From contig CM030862.1 of the NCBI GenBank assembly GCA_018105865.1, forward strand, positions 3,678,062-3,742,061: 64,000 nt of DNA. The letters are read 5' to 3'. This DNA is from Metaphire vulgaris. Lineage: Eukaryota > Annelida > Clitellata > Crassiclitellata > Megascolecidae. A program made the position numbers and the translations under genes. This document shows, one piece after another, positions 59,875 through 64,000 of this stretch; position 1 is the stretch's first letter; every line of letters starts with the position of its first letter. Under the pieces are notes generated by a model. That model was given only the letters and a program-made list of their open reading frames with translations, was not told the origin of the DNA and searched no databases.

Positions 59875-60884
59875 TTTCAATGTGAATATGCTTTGTTATA
59901 TGATATATTTCTTTCTTGTCTGCATTTTCAGTAATTGGATACTTTCACTCTATTGTTATTTATAGAAAATTTATTAGCAAATGCAGACAACACAAGACAA
60001 ACATCACTCTTAACTAACAATCACACATTCTGTCAATATACAATTGACAGAATATAGTGGTTTCTTAGAGAACTGAAGTGTAAAAGAGTGTTGACGATTC
60101 CTAACAATATCATGTATTGGATTCAATCCAAGCATTTCAGGAATACAGTCAATTGTTGCTTTATCATAAGCATCAAAGATTTTGCGTACAGCTTTTATTT
60201 AAACTGGTCTTGTTCGGACAAGTGGCTTCAGTAGCATATAATATAATAGGTAAATAATACAATTGGAGTAAGCCAACATTTAATCAACTCAGAGCAAGGG
60301 GATTTCCTCTTGCTGTACAAGTTATTGAAGTCATTTATGTGATGCTGGTAATAACGAATAATTACTGGTACAGTATATCTTCTGTTTAGCATCCCATTTC
60401 ACCAATGTCTCTGACAATGTATCGCATTATATCATGATGTAAGGAATCCAACTTCTTTGCAGCCAAAATCCCACAGTACACATGACAAATGACAAAATAG
60501 ATGACAGTGTCTCTATCCGACCCAAATCTCACTTGACCACCATCTCTGCAACTCAATTTCCTTTCACCTCCATCCCATTATCCAAACTCACCAAACTACT
60601 GTATATCTGGTCATTACAGTATTTGTTACCTGTCCTCAGCAAATGAAAATTCTGGCTATATGCAAGAATGCCATTGTCAGTTATCTTGCTATTTTTAAGG
60701 AATTTTTCATTGCATTTCATTTTATATTGTTGTTTATTGAAATTTACTTCATAAATTTTATCAATGAAAGTTTTGACTGTTTCTATTTAATTAATTAATG
60801 TGAGCTGTTGCAACAAACTGTTGTTTTCAATCTATTTTAAGGCTTGGTGCATCATCACGTTTTGTGTTTAAAAGGCTGAATTTA

Positions 60885-61310
60885 AAATATACCGTAACTT
60901 TTTACGGCTTAAATTGCGGTATCCATTTGCCACCTTTGTTGCTTGTCTTTGCACTTTTCTGAAAGTTCTATATCTTTTTTAAAAAATGGAGTCCATGCCT
61001 GAACACAGTATTCTAGATCATTCCGTATCCAATGTCTTATATAGTTTTACAAACATCTCTTTGTTTTGACTCTATTGTTTGTTTCATCATTTCTAAGATC
61101 CGGTTGCCAATTTTGCTGCCTCCATGGTTTGTCGATATGGATTCATACTTCTGTGGATGATCACCCCCAAGTCTCTTTCTTCCTCTGTGGTGGTTAGAAC
61201 CTTCCACCTAAAGCATATTCATTGCCAAGATTAGATAATTATTCAACATGCATAACAGAGCATTTGTCTATGTTAAAAAGCATCTGCCAGTCCAGTACTG
61301 AATATGACTT
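60885..61310 (-). mobile_element. CR1-like LINE reverse transcriptase fragment
   Basis: Minus strand: WQMLFNIDKC, ALGGRF, then WIRNDLEYCVQAWTPFFKKD and IELSEKCKDKQQRWQM, matching the CR1 thumb region (WQM.FN..KC.VMH...LEYC.QAW.PY..KDI). Heavily mutated. Confidence 0.65.
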
Positions 61311-62040
61311 CAATTTGAGAGCAATTTGCCAAATGAGTGATTACTGTGATTCTTTACCTTGGCACACTGCAGCAGCACTAAGGGTCATGAATATACAATC
61401 TACAAGACAGAGGTAAGGGGCTGTCCATTAATTACGTCAACAATTTAGGGGGAGGGGTTTGAAAAAGTTTGACAGTTGTTGACAGGGGAGGGGGGGTCAA
61501 GAGATGTTGGCGTCAACAATTTCACTTTTTACAAATAATCAAAAAATAGGAAATTTCATGGAATACTACTTATTAGAATGGGAAAAAGCATGGCAAAAAA
61601 GGTCATCACCACCCCATTTTGACACTCGATGAGAAAAAAAGTGAAAAAATGGTAATTACCACAAAAATAATAACCTTGTTATTGGGACCTGTCATTGATC
61701 TTGGGGGGGGTCAAAAGTTTTTGACGTAATTATGAGGGGGTTAAGTGAAAGTTGACAGTTGTTGACAAGGGGAGGGGGTCAAAAATTGCCCAAAAATTGT
61801 TGACATAATTAATGGACAGCTCCTAAAAGGGTGGGACCAAGCAAACAAATTTTGTATTAAGAGGGTAATGGATTTGTGTAATAGTTTGGATGAAAAGGCA
61901 GCGACATTTTAAACTAAATGAATTCAAAAGTTAACTAGGAAACGTGACTTATTAAATGTTAAAAGTAATTGTAGTGGCTTTCACGCAGGCTTAAAGACTC
62001 GTAAGAAATCACGTTTTCTTCTTCTCATCATCATCATCAT
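61311..62040 (+). mobile_element. CR1-like LINE 3' end, split by a Harbinger MITE
   Basis: 61330-61413 and 61827-62040 together read like 49200-49490 (DSLPWHTAAALRVMNIQS..., then KRVMDLCNSLDEKA... and ...VKSNCSGFHAGL). The MITE 61417-61823 separates the halves. Confidence 0.65.
61417..61823. mobile_element. PIF/Harbinger-like MITE, full length
   Basis: A 407-bp element, GGGGCTGTCCATTAATTACG to TTAATGGACAGCTCC, TAA on both sides (61414-61416, 61824-61826). Best reference copy for the family in this window. Confidence 0.9.
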
Positions 62041-62208
62041 ATACTTATTATCATATTAGTTGTAGTTGTTGGCGATGTAAAAAAGGTAGGATGGTGCTTT
62101 AGATATGCAAAATCAAAACCAGGAAAAAAATTAGAAATAAAGGCGCTATAACTTAGATATAAAGGCGTTTAAGCCGCTATACAAAAATGTCCGCCTTGTA
62201 TGATAAAC

Positions 62209-62580
62209 ATGTCTACATGTGACGATGGTCATTTGGCTAAAAAACTCAAAACGGGTGAGTTTCTTTCTAGATAACTTCTCGCTGTATAATCAGATTAGTG
62301 ATAGAAATTAAGTTATAATAGTGCTGAAAATGACTTTAATTAATATTTGTCTTTTTGCTTAGATTGTTTTCGTATAGAAGCGGTCTTGTCGGACGAATAC
62401 TCGTCTACTGTCCAGTTAGGTCAGTGTTGACTTTCTTTACTTTTTTGCTTGTACAATTTTTAAAAAGTGAAATGCATGCAATTGTTTACATTTTTATTCA
62501 ATTTAAAATTTATTTGATATTTTAGACGCAGCTGTTGCCTGTGACATTGTCGACAAACGAGCTACGTCTAAAGTAACACG
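62209..62580 (+). CDS. Unrecognised multi-exon gene, first three coding exons
   Basis: Three short exons with good splice sites join in frame: 62209-62254 (ATG; donor GTGAGT), 62363-62419 (acceptor CTTTTTGCTTAG, donor GTCAGT) and 62526-62580 (acceptor TATTTTAG, donor GTAAGT). Phases agree: 1, 1, then 2. Blocks read MSTCDDGHLAKKLKT, then DCFRIEAVLSDEYSSTVQL, then DAAVACDIVDKRATSKVT. I do not recognise the protein; no signal peptide or membrane helix is visible. Three independent in-phase joins make chance unlikely. An upstream ATG at 62187 opens a short out-of-frame uORF overlapping the start. Later exons are not identified and probably lie beyond the right edge. Confidence 0.6.
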
Positions 62581-62755
62581 GTAAGTGACCAATTTATGGG
62601 CGCTCCTCCGAATATTGTTTCAAAATTATTTCGATAATTTTGGGGGCTTAGTAAACTTAGTAATGATGCAAATAACAATGATGAATTTTTAAAATGCCTC
62701 TTTAGCATTGTTAATTCCAATGAAGACTGTTTTATGTACATACAACCGTTGCCAT

Positions 62756-63073
62756 TCATACTAAATGTATACTAAAAGCTGTAGTTATTAAACAGCAGTT
62801 CCAAGCATTTGCCAAAAACGTTTTATTTGGATTTACGCCATTGAAACACTGACAAATAGCCACTGGTACTGCTTTGGTAATGTATTTTGCACTAATTTGC
62901 ATCCATAAACTTTCAATGGTTTCAGTGTGAATTTCTGTCACCACCATCATCAGCAAATTCATTTGCATGACCAATAGCCACATGATCATTGATGCCATTG
63001 TTGGTTGACTGATGCTGTTACAACCTTGCATCAGTGACACATCAGTGACAATTGTAGTTCCCAGTAACACCAT
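62756..63073 (-). pseudogene. Possible Merlin/ISXO2-like transposase remnant
   Basis: Minus strand: HANEFADDGG in one frame, HTETIESLWMQISAKY in the next and SGYLSVFQWRKSK in a third, in the order of the ISXO2-type DDE domain (VNHS.EFV...HT.TIE.LW...K...YL..F.WR). Frameshifts separate them. It lies in the intron of the gene at 62209. Confidence 0.45.
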
Positions 63074-64000
63074 GAGCAGAAATAATATGTTCTAGTGTTG
63101 TGGACAAATGCCTTAGGAGTGAAACCCCGGAATATTTAGCAGAATACTGCAAACAAATAGAAAAGAACTGAACTTAGACCCGTGGGATTACAATCGCGTG
63201 ACACACAAACATTAATAACTCCAAGAACTAAAAGCAAGATTGGCGATTGATCATTCAAGGCACTGGGACCACTGGAACAAAAGTGAAGAGTCACAGGCAG
63301 CAGAAATTATATTGAAGATAAAGGATACATTTGTTTGTATCATATAAACAGGATGGCAATATTATACTTAGCCCCTTAACTGGGATCCCCGAGCCTGGCT
63401 TGTTCACCACCAGCTTTTCTTATTTGGGATACCTGAGCCCGGCTCGTCATATAAGTTTCGTAGCGTTTCTTCAAACGCACGCGATTTATCAGAGACGTTT
63501 TATGCTATAAAGCGCTTTAGTATCCATCCATTCACTAGATGACACCTGTTTTTAGCTAATTCGGCTGTACCGGTATGTGATAGGGAATATATATTCTTTG
63601 GACCGAGGGGTCAGACCTCTGGTTGTGCTGTGTAGAAAATAGCTTCAAGAAAACGACTTGCCCGGGTTAGAATTGATATGTCTTTACCAAATTTTGACCG
63701 ATTTTCAAACTTTTATTTATTGTGTTCCACTGACATTCCCCCTACAACTTTGCCGCTCATCAAAGTGGGGTTACCACTGAAATTTTTTAGCTATGGAGCT
63801 TTGACAAATTTTTTGGGGAGGTTCTATTTTAGGCTATAGAGTGGATACTACTTCCAAATTTCTTTGTTTTGCGCGGATGGTTAGAAAGAGGAGTAAAAAA
63901 ACTAAACAATGGCGTATACCTTATCTTCTTAGCACTTATTATTATTATTATTATTATTATTACAAGCTGATTTATCCAACGCTATAACATGTCTTAGGCC
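63074..64000. other. Right edge, mostly unassigned
   Basis: A partial direct repeat (GGGATCCCCGAGCCTGGCTTGT-like at about 63382 and GGGATACCTGAGCCCGGCTC at 63426) and an (ATT)n run at 63935-63961. Presumably intron of the gene starting at 62209. I found no convincing further exon. Confidence 0.4.

Overview
The window is animal nuclear DNA, most likely from an invertebrate. It is AT-rich, has intron-split genes and carries a dense load of transposons and microsatellites. The genes point to a bilaterian or related metazoan, but I cannot name the species from sequence alone. There is no bacterial or organellar signal.

Genes, left to right. (1) 7381-7482, minus: a 34-codon first exon matching the start of KLF6/KLF7 transcription factors; its zinc-finger exons would lie to the left, outside the window. 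(2) 19946-20764, minus: an intronless HEXIM gene (7SK/P-TEFb regulator) with basic region, PYNT motif and C-terminal coiled coil. (3) 27825-43694, plus: an intact eight-exon arylsulfatase B-like gene (520 aa; called ARSB-A here). (4) 47339-59345, plus: its tandem paralog (ARSB-B) with the same eight exons but a one-base frameshift in exon 3. (5) 62209-62580, plus: the first three coding exons of an unrecognised gene that runs on to the right.

Most of the rest is mobile DNA in nested layers. Very common are short non-autonomous hAT elements that start CAGTGGCG, CAGGG, CAGCGG or CAGTGTTT and have 8-bp target duplications; about twenty have perfect or 6-7/8 duplications that I checked base by base. 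PIF/Harbinger-like MITEs (ends GGGGCTGTCCATTAATTACG, TAA duplications) are also frequent. There are CR1/L2-type and RTE-type LINE fragments with reverse transcriptase motifs, a tRNA-derived SINE, hAT transposase and BED-finger remnants, a Tc1-like remnant and a probable Merlin-like remnant.

The two sulfatase genes share exon lengths, splice phases and alignable intron sequence, so they come from a local duplication. Several MITEs lie in only one copy, with the empty site still readable in the other, so they inserted later. Both paralogs need two GC-AG introns at the same positions. A 20-bp module (GACAAGCAAAAAAGGTCGTC and variants) recurs inside many otherwise unrelated MITE families and is the least explained pattern here.
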